Assembly: GCF_900105115.1 (NCBI RefSeq)
Contig: NZ_FNRV01000001.1
Span: 6,141,501 to 6,205,500 of the forward strand
Source: Pseudomonas mohnii
GTDB lineage: Bacteria; Pseudomonadota; Gammaproteobacteria; Pseudomonadales; Pseudomonadaceae
DNA: 64,000 bases
Direction of reading: 5' to 3'
Of this stretch, positions 43,886 to 51,386 are shown piece by piece. Position numbers and translations under genes: made by a program. Within the stretch, counting starts at the first letter, position 1. Every line of letters begins with the position of its first letter. The notes below the pieces were generated by a model that saw only the letters and a program-made list of their open reading frames with translations, was not told the origin of the DNA and did not search any database.

Positions 43886-44506
43886 TCAGGCCCGACGCGC
43901 CATCAGCAACACCGAAGCCGCCGCCGACAGCAGCCCCGCGCAGCAGCGGTTGAAGAGGCGCTTGCCCGCCGGCTTGGCAAACCAGCGGCGCATGTGCAGG
44001 CCCATGTAGGCATAGGCCGCGATGGCGATCCATTCCAGTATCAGGAACAGTGCACCCAGCACCGCGAACTGCGGGGTGATGGCGCGGGTCGCGTCGACGA
44101 ATTGCGGCAGGAACGCGGTGAAGATCAGGATCGCCTTCGGATTGCCCGCTGCCACCAGAAACTCTTGCCGGGCCAGCGCCAGCATCCCCACCGGAGCGCT
44201 GGCCACCACGTTCTCCACGCCGGGATCGGCACGCCACAACTGCCAGGCCAGGTAGAACAGGTAGGCCGCACCGAGAATCTTGATCCCGTAGAACAACAAT
44301 TCCGAGGTTTGCAGCACCACCGCCAGACCAGCCGAGGCCAGAGCGATCATCCCGGCGAACGCCAGCAGGCGCCCTAGGCCGGCCAGGCACGCGGTGCGAT
44401 AGCCGTAGCGGGTCGAATTGCTCACCGACAGCAGGTTGTTCGGGCCGGGTGCCATGTTCAGGGCGAAGCAGGCCGGGAGAAAGAGGGAGAGGGTGGCGAG
44501 GTCCAT
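43886..44506 (-). CDS. LysE/RhtB-family amino-acid exporter
   Basis: A 206-residue six-helix exporter: MDLATLSLFLPACFALNMAPGPNNLL carries the family PGPN motif (split for length), followed by GYRTACLAGLGR and the typical ARQEFLVAAGNPKAILIFTAFLPQF segment. It exports amino acids or related small molecules such as homoserine lactones. The ATG at 44506 is preferred; an upstream extension to 44572 is not family-like. It stands alone in a block of exporters. Confidence 0.92.
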   Translation of the reverse strand: MDLATLSLFLPACFALNMAPGPNNLLSVSNSTRYGYRTACLAGLGRLLAFAGMIALASAGLAVVLQTSELLFYGIKILGAAYLFYLAWQLWRADPGVENVVASAPVGMLALARQEFLVAAGNPKAILIFTAFLPQFVDATRAITPQFAVLGALFLILEWIAIAAYAYMGLHMRRWFAKPAGKRLFNRCCAGLLSAAASVLLMARRA

Positions 44507-44596
44507 GATGGGCTCCAGTAGCGAGAGCGTATTTTTATCACAGCCCTTGAAGGGGGCGCCCCGTACAGTCATGGACCTAAAGTGCCGTATCAGTGG

Positions 44597-45493
44597 CTAG
44601 CGGGAGAACTTTTTCGCTCCGGCCACGCAGAGGATCACCGCGACTGTCACGCCAAGCATCCCAAGGCTGACCTGTTCGTGCAGCAGGGTCGCCGCCAGCG
44701 CCAGGCCAAAAAACGGCTGCAGCAATTGCAGTTGGCCGACGGCGGCGATTCCGCCTTGGGCGAGGCCGCGATACCAGAACACAAAGCCGATCAGCATGCT
44801 GAACAGTGACACGTACCCCAGGCTGAGCCAGGCGGGCGCGCTGATGTTGGCGAAGGTCGCGGGCACTCGCCACCAGGTCACGGCTGCCATGATCGGCAGC
44901 GCCAACACCAGCGCCCAGGAAATCACCTGCCAGCCACCGAGCGTCCTGGACAGCTTCGCGCCTTCGGCATAGCCAAGGCCGCAGGCCAGGATTGCCAGCA
45001 GCATCAAGAGATCGCCTTGCGGTGCCGCGGTCAGTCCCTGGGACGCGGCGAAACCGACGACCAGCAGGCTGCCCAGTACCGAGAACACCCAGAACACTGG
45101 CCGGGGCCGCTCGCCACCGCGCAAGACCCCGAATACCGCAGTCGCCAGCGGCAACAGGCCGACGAACACGATGGAGTGTGCGGACGTCACGTATTGCAGC
45201 GCCAGTGCCGTCAACAGCGGAAAGCCGACCACCACACCCAAGGCCACGATGGCCAAGGGCAGCAGTTGCTGGCGCGCGGGGCGCTTTTCCTTGAACAGCA
45301 GTAACAGGCACAGTGCCAGGATCGCCGCGAGGGTGGCGCGGGCGACCGTCAGGAATACCGGATCGAACTCCAGCACCGCCACCCGCGTCGCAGGCAGCGA
45401 GCCGCTAAAGATCACCACGCCGATCAGGCCATTGATCCAGCCGCTGGCGTTGCTTTGCAGTGACGGGTGTTGCAGGTTCGAAGTCCGTTCCAT
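44597..45493 (-). CDS. EamA-family exporter
   Basis: A 298-residue DMT-superfamily exporter with ten membrane segments and two EamA repeats (the second opening with LLMLLAILACGLGYAEGAKL). Divergent from the MocR-type regulator gene by 90 bases, which is the usual setting for a regulator and the transporter it controls. ATG 45493 is preceded by CTCGCTC-type sequence with a weak GAGC ribosome site. Substrate unknown. Confidence 0.9.
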   Translation of the reverse strand: MERTSNLQHPSLQSNASGWINGLIGVVIFSGSLPATRVAVLEFDPVFLTVARATLAAILALCLLLLFKEKRPARQQLLPLAIVALGVVVGFPLLTALALQYVTSAHSIVFVGLLPLATAVFGVLRGGERPRPVFWVFSVLGSLLVVGFAASQGLTAAPQGDLLMLLAILACGLGYAEGAKLSRTLGGWQVISWALVLALPIMAAVTWWRVPATFANISAPAWLSLGYVSLFSMLIGFVFWYRGLAQGGIAAVGQLQLLQPFFGLALAATLLHEQVSLGMLGVTVAVILCVAGAKKFSR

Positions 45494-45549
45494 TTCGCTC
45501 TCGCTCAAAGTCTGGTTGCACGAAAGCCATCCTATGGCCGACTATCGGT

Positions 45550-45565
45550 ACAATCAAAAAATTGT
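45550..45565. promoter_or_regulatory. Candidate MocR operator ACAAT-N6-ATTGT
   Basis: A 5-bp perfect inverted repeat in the 90-base divergent gap between the exporter and MocR genes, close to the middle. Many MocR-type regulators bind repeats in such gaps. Confidence 0.35.
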
Positions 45566-45582
45566 CATGGATACATCTCGAC

Positions 45583-46914
45583 ATGCCTCGCTCCCGCTAC
45601 AAATCCCTGGTAGACGCCTTTGCCGCCGACATCCGCGCTGGTCGCCTGTCGCCCGGTACACGCTTGCCGACTCACCGGCAACTCGCCTCCGAGCAAGGCT
45701 TGGCGCTGGTCACGGCCAGCCGGGTGTACGCCGAGCTTGAAAGCATGGGCCTGGTCAGTGGCGAAACCGGGCGCGGCACCTTTGTCCGGGAGACGTCGCT
45801 GCCGCCCGGTCAAGGCATTGCCCAGTCCGTGGTGGCGGCGGGGATGATTGACCTCAACTTCAACTATCCGTCGTTGCCCGGTCAGGCCGATCTGTTGCGC
45901 AACGCCCTGCGTCAGTTGGCGTTGTCCGGGGACCTCGAAGCGCTGCTGCGTTACCAGCCTCACGCGGGGCGTTTGCATGAACGGGCCTCGGTGGCGCGGC
46001 ACCTGAGTGAGCGCGGGCTCAACGTGCCGGCCGAACAGGTCATGATCGTCAGCGGCGCCCAGCACGGCCTGGCGGTGACCCTGATGACCTTGCTCAAGCC
46101 CGGCGATGTGATCGCTGCGGATGCGTTGACGTACCCTGGTTTCAAGACGCTGGCCGAAACCCTGCATCTGGAGCTCTTGCCCATTCCCGTCACGGACCAG
46201 GGGCCTGACCTGCCCGCCCTCGAAAAGCTGTGCCGGACTCGATCGGTACGGGCCGTCTACGCGATGCCGACGCTGCACAACCCCTTGGGCTGGGTGATGT
46301 CGACCGAACAGCGGGAGCAGTTGGTGTCGATAGCCCGCCGGCATGATCTGACGATCATCGAGGACGCGGCCTACGCCTTTCTGGCCGACGACGTTCCGCC
46401 ACCCCTGGCGACCTTGGCGCCGGAAAGGACGGTGTACGTTTCAGGCCTGTCGAAGAATATCGCCACCGGGTTGCGCGTCGGATTTATAGCCGCGCCCGTC
46501 CCCTGGGTCGCAGCCTTCGAGCGCACGATCATGGCAACCACCTGGAACACGCCCGGCGTGATGACCGCCATCGCCTGCGGCTGGCTCGATGACGGCACCG
46601 TCCTCAAGCTCGAAGCGCAGAAACGTGCGGACGCCCAGGCCAGGCAGGCCCTGGCGCGCAAGGAACTGGCGGGGCTCAGGATCATCAGCCATCCGTCTTC
46701 GTATTTCATCTGGCTGCCACTGACCGACGATGCCCGCGCTGACCAGATCGCCATGGCGCTGATGCGCGAGCAGGTCTCGGTCTCACCCGCCGATCCCTTT
46801 GCGATCTCGACCCATGTGCCCCACGCGATCCGCCTGGCGCTGGGCTCGGTGGACATGGACTCGTTGCGTCAGGCACTGGTGAAAGTGAAGCGGGTGGTCG
46901 GCTATTACGCCTAG
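45583..46914 (+). CDS. MocR-type regulator (GntR wHTH fused to PLP aminotransferase fold)
   Basis: A 443-residue PdxR/MocR-like protein. The N-terminal winged helix (about residues 5-70) includes GTRLPTHRQLASEQGLALVTASRVYAELE (split here: GTRLPTHRQLASEQG, LALVTASRVYAELE). The rest is the aminotransferase fold with AMPTLHNPLGWVMS and the PLP lysine in VSGLSKNIATGLRVGF. Such proteins act as regulators that sense PLP or amino compounds. The ATG at 45583 places the HTH at the start. It probably controls the divergent EamA exporter. Confidence 0.92.
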   Translation: MPRSRYKSLVDAFAADIRAGRLSPGTRLPTHRQLASEQGLALVTASRVYAELESMGLVSGETGRGTFVRETSLPPGQGIAQSVVAAGMIDLNFNYPSLPGQADLLRNALRQLALSGDLEALLRYQPHAGRLHERASVARHLSERGLNVPAEQVMIVSGAQHGLAVTLMTLLKPGDVIAADALTYPGFKTLAETLHLELLPIPVTDQGPDLPALEKLCRTRSVRAVYAMPTLHNPLGWVMSTEQREQLVSIARRHDLTIIEDAAYAFLADDVPPPLATLAPERTVYVSGLSKNIATGLRVGFIAAPVPWVAAFERTIMATTWNTPGVMTAIACGWLDDGTVLKLEAQKRADAQARQALARKELAGLRIISHPSSYFIWLPLTDDARADQIAMALMREQVSVSPADPFAISTHVPHAIRLALGSVDMDSLRQALVKVKRVVGYYA

Positions 46915-47009
46915 GGGCGGATCTTGCGCGCAGGGCAGTTTTCTTCAATACGCACACCCGCGGGCGCTTTACCTTGGGGCCTGGTTCAACTGACAGGAAC
47001 AGGTGTGCG

Positions 47010-47597
47010 ATGAGTTTGATGATGTCCATGGCGGCGTTTGCGTTGGCCGCTTCGATTACGCCGGGGCCGGTGAATATCGTGGCCTTGAGTTCCGGGGCGC
47101 GCTTCGGCTTTCGTGCCAGTCAGCGGCATGTGGCCGGGGCGACCCTGGGCTTCGTGCTGCTGCTGGTGTTGATGGGGCTGGGGTTGCATGAGGTGTTGCG
47201 GCTGTGGCCGGCGATGACCCGGGTGGTGCAGTGGGCGGGCGTGGCGTTCCTGTTGTACATGGCGTACAAGCTCGCGGCCGACAATGGACAGCTTGAGGCG
47301 AAGGACGCAAACCGTGCCCCGTCGATGCTGTATGGCGCCGTGATGCAATGGCTCAACCCGAAAGCCTGGCTGGCCTGCGTGGCCGGCATGGGCGCATTTG
47401 TCGCCAATGGCGAGGCGCGGCTGGTCTGGCAGTTTGCGGCGGTGTACCTGGTGATTTGTTACCTGTCGGTCGGCTGCTGGGCCTACGCCGGGACTTTTCT
47501 GCGCGGCTACCTCAACAACCCGGCGGGCATGCGCTGGTTTAACCGGGTGATGGCGTTGATGCTGGCGGTGAGTGCGGTTTACCTGATTGCTGAATGA
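47010..47597 (+). CDS. LysE-family exporter
   Basis: A 195-residue six-helix LysE/RhtB exporter, with SITPGPVNIVALSSGARFGF near residues 15-35 and the AVMQWLNPKAWLACVAGM segment. Convergent with an AraC-type regulator gene (stop 47639) 41 bases away, so the regulator is not obviously in its operon but is a neighbour. It starts at ATG 47010 after AACAGGTG. Exported compound unknown. Confidence 0.9.
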   Translation: MSLMMSMAAFALAASITPGPVNIVALSSGARFGFRASQRHVAGATLGFVLLLVLMGLGLHEVLRLWPAMTRVVQWAGVAFLLYMAYKLAADNGQLEAKDANRAPSMLYGAVMQWLNPKAWLACVAGMGAFVANGEARLVWQFAAVYLVICYLSVGCWAYAGTFLRGYLNNPAGMRWFNRVMALMLAVSAVYLIAE

Positions 47598-47638
47598 GTG
47601 ACAGGTCTGTTGTGTTGATGAGTATCTGTGGCGAGGGT

Positions 47639-48472
47639 TCAGCCCCGATACTGCCCCGGCGTCGCCGCCAGATGCTGTTTAAACGCCCGTTGAAAGTGCG
47701 CCTGGTCGGCAAATCCCGCTTCCAGTGCGACGTCGGCGATCAGCTTGCCGTGGCGCAGTTGGTCCCGGGCGAACTGGATGCGTCGGTTGACCAGGAAGGC
47801 GTGGGGTGTCATGCCGTAATGCTGCTTGAACGCGCGGATCAGGTAGGACGGTGACAGCTGTGCCGCTTCGCAGATGTCTTCGAGCTTGAGCATCTGCGTG
47901 CAGTGATCGCGGATGAATTCGGCGGCGCGTTCGAGTTTGAAGTTCGGCTCGCGCAGCGGTTGATCGGTCGGGTTGAGGCGCAGTTGCACGTCGCTGAAAA
48001 ACTCTACGGCCGTGCTCTGCTTGCGCAGCACGTCCTGTTGCGGATCGACCAACACTTCATACAAAGCCTTCAGCCCGTCGAACAGACTGGTGTCGGACGT
48101 GTGGGTGAGCGCAAAACGACGGAACGCCAGGTCGTGGCTGAACCCGAGCTGGTGCTGCAAGTCGGTGAGCCATGCGGTATCGACGTACAGCATCAGGTAC
48201 GACCAAGGCTGGTCGTCGATCGGATTGCAGGCGTGGACATCGTCGGGGTTCATCAACACCACGGTGCCGGTGCTGACCTCGAACCGCGATTGCTCGTGGA
48301 CGTAAGTACTGCGCCCGGCGGTGATTGCGCCGATGGAGAAGTGTTCGTGGGCATGCCGGGTGTAACAGACCTCGCGCCCGTCGGCGATGGCGCGCGCTTC
48401 GATGAAGGGCAGGGTGTCATCGCGCCAGAAGCGCGGGGCCTTGTCGGTGGCCTTGGGCGTGGAGAGCTTCAT
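47639..48472 (-). CDS. AraC-family transcriptional regulator
   Basis: A 277-residue AraC regulator with an N-terminal cupin-like domain (HAHEHFSIGAITAGRSTYVH, VVLMNPDDVHACNP) and a C-terminal double HTH (about 180-277: LKLEDICEAAQLSPSYLIRAFKQHYGMTPHAFLVNRRIQFARDQL, split as LKLEDICEAAQLSPSYLIRA and FKQHYGMTPHAFLVN). The cupin and position near a LysE-type exporter match the AraC regulators that control amino-acid exporters. AAGGA is well placed before ATG 48472. It follows the PhnB-like gene by 33 bases in the same direction. Confidence 0.9.
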   Translation of the reverse strand: MKLSTPKATDKAPRFWRDDTLPFIEARAIADGREVCYTRHAHEHFSIGAITAGRSTYVHEQSRFEVSTGTVVLMNPDDVHACNPIDDQPWSYLMLYVDTAWLTDLQHQLGFSHDLAFRRFALTHTSDTSLFDGLKALYEVLVDPQQDVLRKQSTAVEFFSDVQLRLNPTDQPLREPNFKLERAAEFIRDHCTQMLKLEDICEAAQLSPSYLIRAFKQHYGMTPHAFLVNRRIQFARDQLRHGKLIADVALEAGFADQAHFQRAFKQHLAATPGQYRG

Positions 48473-48505
48473 GGTCAATCCTTGGCAGTTCAGCGTCGGA
48501 GTGTA

Positions 48506-49009
48506 TTAGCTCTCGCCGTCAAAGGCTCGTTGCAGCTCGGCAATGTCGAGTTTTTTCATGTGCATCATCGCCAGCATGGCACGCTGGGATTTTGCCGTGT
48601 CGGGGTCTTTGATCATCTCCATCATCGCCACCGGCACGATTTGCCAGGACACGCCGAACTTGTCCTTGAGCCAGCCGCATTGCTGCGCCTCGACCGGCCC
48701 GCCCGCAGACAGGCGTCCCCAGAAGTGGTCGACTTCTTCCTGGGTCTGGCAATTGACCTGGAACGAGATCGCTTCGTTGAACGTGAAGTTCGGGCCTCCG
48801 TTAAGGCCGGTAAACGTCTGTCCGTCGAGTTCGAAGCTGACGGTCATGACCGACCCGACTTCCCGGCCGTGGAATTCCTGGCCGGCCTTGCCGTAATGGG
48901 TGATGGCGGTGATTTTTGCGTGATCGAAGATCGCACAGTAGAACTTGGCGGCCTCTTCGGCCTGGCCGTCGAACCACAGGCAGGGGGTGATTTTTTGTAC
49001 GTGTAGCAT
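48506..49009 (-). CDS. VOC/PhnB-like protein
   Basis: A 167-residue 3-demethylubiquinone-9-methyltransferase-like (PhnB/VOC) protein. It opens MLHVQKITPCLWFDGQAEEA, and the TGLNGGPNFTFNEAISFQV, HFWGRLSAGGPVEAQQCGWL and DKFGVSWQIVP segments are classic for the group. Function in bacteria is not established. Chosen start is 49009. It precedes the AraC gene by 33 bases and may be co-transcribed. Confidence 0.9.
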   Translation of the reverse strand: MLHVQKITPCLWFDGQAEEAAKFYCAIFDHAKITAITHYGKAGQEFHGREVGSVMTVSFELDGQTFTGLNGGPNFTFNEAISFQVNCQTQEEVDHFWGRLSAGGPVEAQQCGWLKDKFGVSWQIVPVAMMEMIKDPDTAKSQRAMLAMMHMKKLDIAELQRAFDGES

Positions 49010-49118
49010 GGCGGGTCTCCCTGGCAGGTTTTTGCAGGCTGGACTATCAGCGTAGCCAGCCTGATGTCGGCCGGGCGTGCCGTAGATCGACAAGTGCTTG
49101 CTGCTGTTTTGTCGGGTG

Positions 49119-49154
49119 TAGTCTGTATGACTCCTGATCGAGTCATACAGACTA
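49119..49154. promoter_or_regulatory. Perfect 15-bp inverted repeat upstream of the PpyR-like/nnrS unit
   Basis: TAGTCTGTATGACTC, six bases (CTGATC), GAGTCATACAGACTA: 15 base pairs without mismatch. It lies in the 265-base gap between the PhnB-like and PpyR-like genes, about 120 bases before the latter. No U-tract follows, so an operator or recombination site is more likely than a terminator. Confidence 0.65.
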
Positions 49155-49274
49155 TTCCTTGTGGTAGTCGAAAAGACTCAAGGCCTCGCAGGTGCCTGAT
49201 TTACAAGGGTTAAATATCTGGCACGGGACTTGATACGACACACGTACCACTGAACGCCTTCAGGAGTACGGAAA

Positions 49275-49523
49275 ATGTTCGACTTCTTCAGCCATCCTCA
49301 GCATGTTTTGCATCTTTCCAGCCGCGTGCTCGGCACCGGCCTGGCCATGCTGCTTGCCGGGATTTATGGCGCTTATCTCTATGCCGGTCATTTGCCGATC
49401 GTCGCGCTGGTAGCGATGCATGCCATGACCATCGTCGGACCCACCCTGTTGAAAGTCGGCTACGTCATGCGCTTGCTGGCTCAGCATCGGTTGAGCATAC
49501 CGATGGCCGGGGTGCTGGCCTGA
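49275..49523 (+). CDS. Small membrane protein, PpyR-like
   Basis: An 82-residue protein, MFDFFSHPQHVLHLSSRVLG at the start, with two hydrophobic segments (about 19-38 and 42-60). The size and the position directly before an NnrS gene recall P. aeruginosa ppyR (psl and pyoverdine operon regulator) next to its NnrS-like neighbour; I name it by that resemblance only. Its stop overlaps the nnrS start (TGATG). A good ribosome site (CAGGAG) precedes the ATG. Confidence 0.75.
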   Translation: MFDFFSHPQHVLHLSSRVLGTGLAMLLAGIYGAYLYAGHLPIVALVAMHAMTIVGPTLLKVGYVMRLLAQHRLSIPMAGVLA

Positions 49524-50677
49524 TGCGCGCATTCGGCGCTGCACCCGTCTTCAGTCTCGGTTTTCGCCCGTTCTTTCTCGCCGGCGCTGCATTTGCCGCG
49601 CTGGCGGTGGCCATCTGGGCGCTTTGGCTGTACGGCCGATGGCCCGGCGTTGAACCGGTGGGCGGCATGCTTGCCTGGCATCGACACGAGATGCCGTTCG
49701 GGTTTGCCGTGGCGATCATTGCCGGCTTTTTGCTGACAGCGGTGCCGAACTGGACAGGTCGGCGGGGACTCAATGGCTGGCCGCTGATCGGGCTGGTGCT
49801 GGTCTGGCTGCTGGCGCGGCTGGCGTGGCTGATGCCGATTCCTCATGCGTTGTTGCTGGTGCTTCAACTGCCTTTTCTGCCGCTGCTGGCGTGGGTGCTG
49901 GGGCGGGATCTGCTGGCGGCGGGCAAACGCGATAATTACCCGATTTTGCTGATGATCACCTTGTTGGCCGGGTGCCAGGTGATGACGCTGTGGGGGCTCG
50001 CGACCCATGACGATGGCCTGCAACGGCGCGGTGTGCTGGCGGCGCTGTGGCTGGTGGCGGCGTTGATGAGTGTGATCGGTGGGCGCGTGATCCCGTTCTT
50101 CATTCAGCGCGGATTGAGTCGTCCGCCAGCGCCTGCGGCCAGTCCATTGCCGACCAGGGTGCTGCTGGTCAGTGGGTTGCTGGTCGCCGTGAGCTTTGCC
50201 TTCGGCTTGAATGACGCGCCAAGGCCCTGGTTGTCGTTGTTGTTTGTGCTGATCGGGGCGTTGCATCTGCTGCGGCTGTGGCGCTGGCATGACCGTGGAA
50301 TGTGGCGGGTGCCTCTGCTGTGGTCGCTGTACCTGTCCTATGGGTGGCTGTCTGTGGCGGTCGTGGCGATGGCGTTGTGGCACGCCGGCCTGATGCCGCA
50401 ACAGAGCCTGGCCACCCATGCGCTGGCGGTTGGCGCCATCGGCGGGCTGATTCTGGCGATGATTGCCCGGGTCAGCCTCGGCCATACCGGGCGGTCGTTG
50501 TTGCCTTCCAAAGCGATAGTGGCGGGTTTTTTCCTGATGCTGCTGGCCGGTTTGTCGCGTGTACTGCTGGTGCCGTTTTCCGGGTTGGGGCTGGGACTGG
50601 CGGCGTTGCTGTGGTGTTCGGCATTCGGATTGTTCCTGCTGCGTTATACCGGGGTGTTGCTCAAGCCTCGGGTCTAG
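49523..50677 (+). CDS. nnrS: NnrS family protein
   Basis: A 384-residue multipass membrane protein of the NnrS family (about twelve hydrophobic segments), with the signature GFRPFFLAGAAFAALAVAIW at the start, then WHRHEMPFGFAVAIIAGFLLTAVPNWTG (split: WHRHEMPFGFAVAII, AGFLLTAVPNWTG), and GGRVIPFFIQRG. NnrS is a haem and copper membrane protein linked to nitric-oxide stress tolerance. Translationally coupled to the PpyR-like gene, which fits an NO-related role for both. Confidence 0.93.
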   Translation: MRAFGAAPVFSLGFRPFFLAGAAFAALAVAIWALWLYGRWPGVEPVGGMLAWHRHEMPFGFAVAIIAGFLLTAVPNWTGRRGLNGWPLIGLVLVWLLARLAWLMPIPHALLLVLQLPFLPLLAWVLGRDLLAAGKRDNYPILLMITLLAGCQVMTLWGLATHDDGLQRRGVLAALWLVAALMSVIGGRVIPFFIQRGLSRPPAPAASPLPTRVLLVSGLLVAVSFAFGLNDAPRPWLSLLFVLIGALHLLRLWRWHDRGMWRVPLLWSLYLSYGWLSVAVVAMALWHAGLMPQQSLATHALAVGAIGGLILAMIARVSLGHTGRSLLPSKAIVAGFFLMLLAGLSRVLLVPFSGLGLGLAALLWCSAFGLFLLRYTGVLLKPRV

Positions 50678-50693
50678 CGCCGATGTCGCTAAA

Positions 50694-50727
50694 ACTGTGG
50701 GGGCGAGCCGGCTCGCTCCCGCAACAG
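50694..50727. repeat. REP-type palindrome, single copy
   Basis: CTGTGGGGGCGAGCCGGCTC followed by GCTCCCGCAACAG, a symmetrical REP relative directly after nnrS. Confidence 0.7.
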
Positions 50728-50923
50728 TCCTTGAACTCACTGGGATCAGTCGATTGAGACGGTTTAATTGACCGACTGTCGATAGGGTTCGGCCTGCGGG
50801 TCAAATTGCGCTTAGCTGTAAGGGATAACCCAAGGCGCGCGAAAATTCGCTTTACTCCTGCAACCCATCACCTTTCCCAAGACGCGCGCTCTTCAGAACA
50901 CCTTGAGTCTGAGGACCTTCGCA

Positions 50924-51379
50924 ATGCTGACCCTGAACATCAATGGCAAGGACCAGGAACTGGATGTCCCCGCGGACATGCCGCTGCTCTGGGTCCTGCG
51001 CGACGTTGCGCACCTGACCGGGACCAAATTCGGTTGTGGCATGGCCCAGTGCGGCGCCTGCACGGTGCACATCGATGGCGCGCCGCTGCGCTCGTGCATC
51101 ACGCCCGCCACGGCCGTGGCCCACGGGCAGAAAATCCTCACCATCGAAGGCCTGTCCACCGACGGTTCGCATCCGGTGCAACAAGCCTGGGCCGAACTCG
51201 ATGTGGTGCAGTGCGGTTACTGTCAGTCCGGGCAGATCATGTCGGCGGCGGCGCTGCTGGCGAAGATCCCGCAACCGACCGACAGCGATATCGATCAAGC
51301 GCTGTCCGGCAACATTTGTCGCTGCGGCACCTATCCACGCATCCGCGCCGCGGTGAAACGCGCCGCCGAGTTGAGTTGA
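50924..51379 (+). CDS. iorA: Isoquinoline 1-oxidoreductase-type small subunit, 2Fe-2S protein
   Basis: A 151-residue [2Fe-2S] subunit of the xanthine-oxidase family. Cluster ligands are in [16 protein letters not shown] (C-x4-C-x2-C), CGYCQSGQI and [13 protein letters not shown]. Short subunits of this type pair with a large molybdopterin subunit and a cytochrome instead of FAD; both genes follow. The start ATG 50924 is taken as usual for the family. The enzyme transfers electrons from a hydroxylated aldehyde or N-heterocycle to a cytochrome. Substrate not known. Confidence 0.92.
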   Translation: MLTLNINGKDQELDVPADMPLLWVLRDVAHLTGTKFGCGMAQCGACTVHIDGAPLRSCITPATAVAHGQKILTIEGLSTDGSHPVQQAWAELDVVQCGYCQSGQIMSAAALLAKIPQPTDSDIDQALSGNICRCGTYPRIRAAVKRAAELS

Positions 51380-51386
51380 GGTGGCC

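Noticed and set aside
49481..50740. 419-residue Gln/His/Pro-rich frame opposite nnrS
   Set aside because: Low-complexity antisense shadow of a membrane protein.
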